A stretch of 35,040 nt of DNA from an uncultured Gammaproteobacteria bacterium. Its GTDB lineage: Bacteria; Pseudomonadota; Gammaproteobacteria; PS1; Pseudothioglobaceae. The notes under the pieces are model-generated. The model saw only the letters and a list, made by a program, of their open reading frames with translations, was not told where the DNA came from and ran no database searches. Numbering within the stretch: position 1 is the first letter of the stretch; each line of letters opens with the position of its first letter. The stretch covers positions 1 through 35,040 of the forward strand of contig CALBNC010000091.1 in the NCBI GenBank assembly GCA_937896195.1, read 5' to 3'. Both the position numbers and the translations under genes were made by a program. Positions 34,991 through 35,040 of this stretch are shown in pieces.

Positions 34991-35040
34991 GCTTTTTTAT
35001 GACTATCTAAATATTATAATATTATACTTTTTTAATTAAA

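Noticed and set aside
1-35040. CRISPR arrays, rRNA, tRNA, insertion sequences or phage genes
   Set aside because: None were seen. The only long repeat is the rhodanese pair, which has no transposase or terminal inverted repeats around it.

Overview
The window is an AT-rich, gene-dense bacterial chromosome segment. It looks gammaproteobacterial: smpB/ratA are divergent, rlmN lies upstream of ispG, and rluE, trhP, trhO, hslO, nadA and a fused long purL are all present. The mix of a secreted DsrE-like protein, tandem periplasmic rhodanese-like proteins, O-acetylhomoserine sulfhydrylase and several glutaredoxin/redox genes suggests a sulfur-oxidising relative of the SUP05/Thioglobus group. That assignment is inferred from memory of gene content, not tested. 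I see no rRNA, tRNA, CRISPR array, transposase or phage gene.

Layout. 1-3850 is accessory: a broken Sel1-type gene, a LysR regulator divergent from a CDGSH iron-sulfur protein plus a DoxX protein, a secreted DsrE-like protein, a secreted alpha/beta hydrolase and a 52-residue membrane protein. 3866-8240 holds a glutaredoxin with Hsp33, a pseudouridine synthase, htpX-map and a DUF502 gene. 8261-15602 is a collinear housekeeping run: aspS, nadA, yebC, purL. 15647-20283 is mostly on the minus strand: DUF1330, metY, grxD, a methyltransferase and trhO; a plus-strand YgjP-type metallopeptidase sits among them. 20469-24177 (plus) is trhP, dxs and a DUF2062 gene. 24172-28125 (minus) is ispG, a small membrane protein, rlmN, ndk, an HU gene and smpB. 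28124-29851 (plus) is ratA, rluE and a DUF455 gene. 29863-31755 is a divergent DUF4198/HupE pair. 31770-34914 (minus) is a secreted-protein cluster: a small Cys protein, two rhodanese-like paralogues, a Sel1 protein and a DUF3530 protein.

How genes work together. trhO and trhP are the oxygen-dependent and prephenate-dependent enzymes for 5-hydroxyuridine at tRNA position 34, and here they are divergent neighbours. dxs and ispG, both of the MEP isoprenoid pathway, lie on opposite strands around the DUF2062 gene. Redox maintenance recurs in glutaredoxin plus Hsp33, GrxD, and LysR/CDGSH/DoxX.

The most unusual region is the right end. Two rhodanese-like genes share a 321-bp identical block flanked by diverged sequence, the pattern left by gene conversion. 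Hairpins resembling intrinsic terminators lie in three successive gaps of that cluster, one of them over the next gene's start codon. A second notable point is an Hsp33 that has lost two of its four zinc-binding cysteines.
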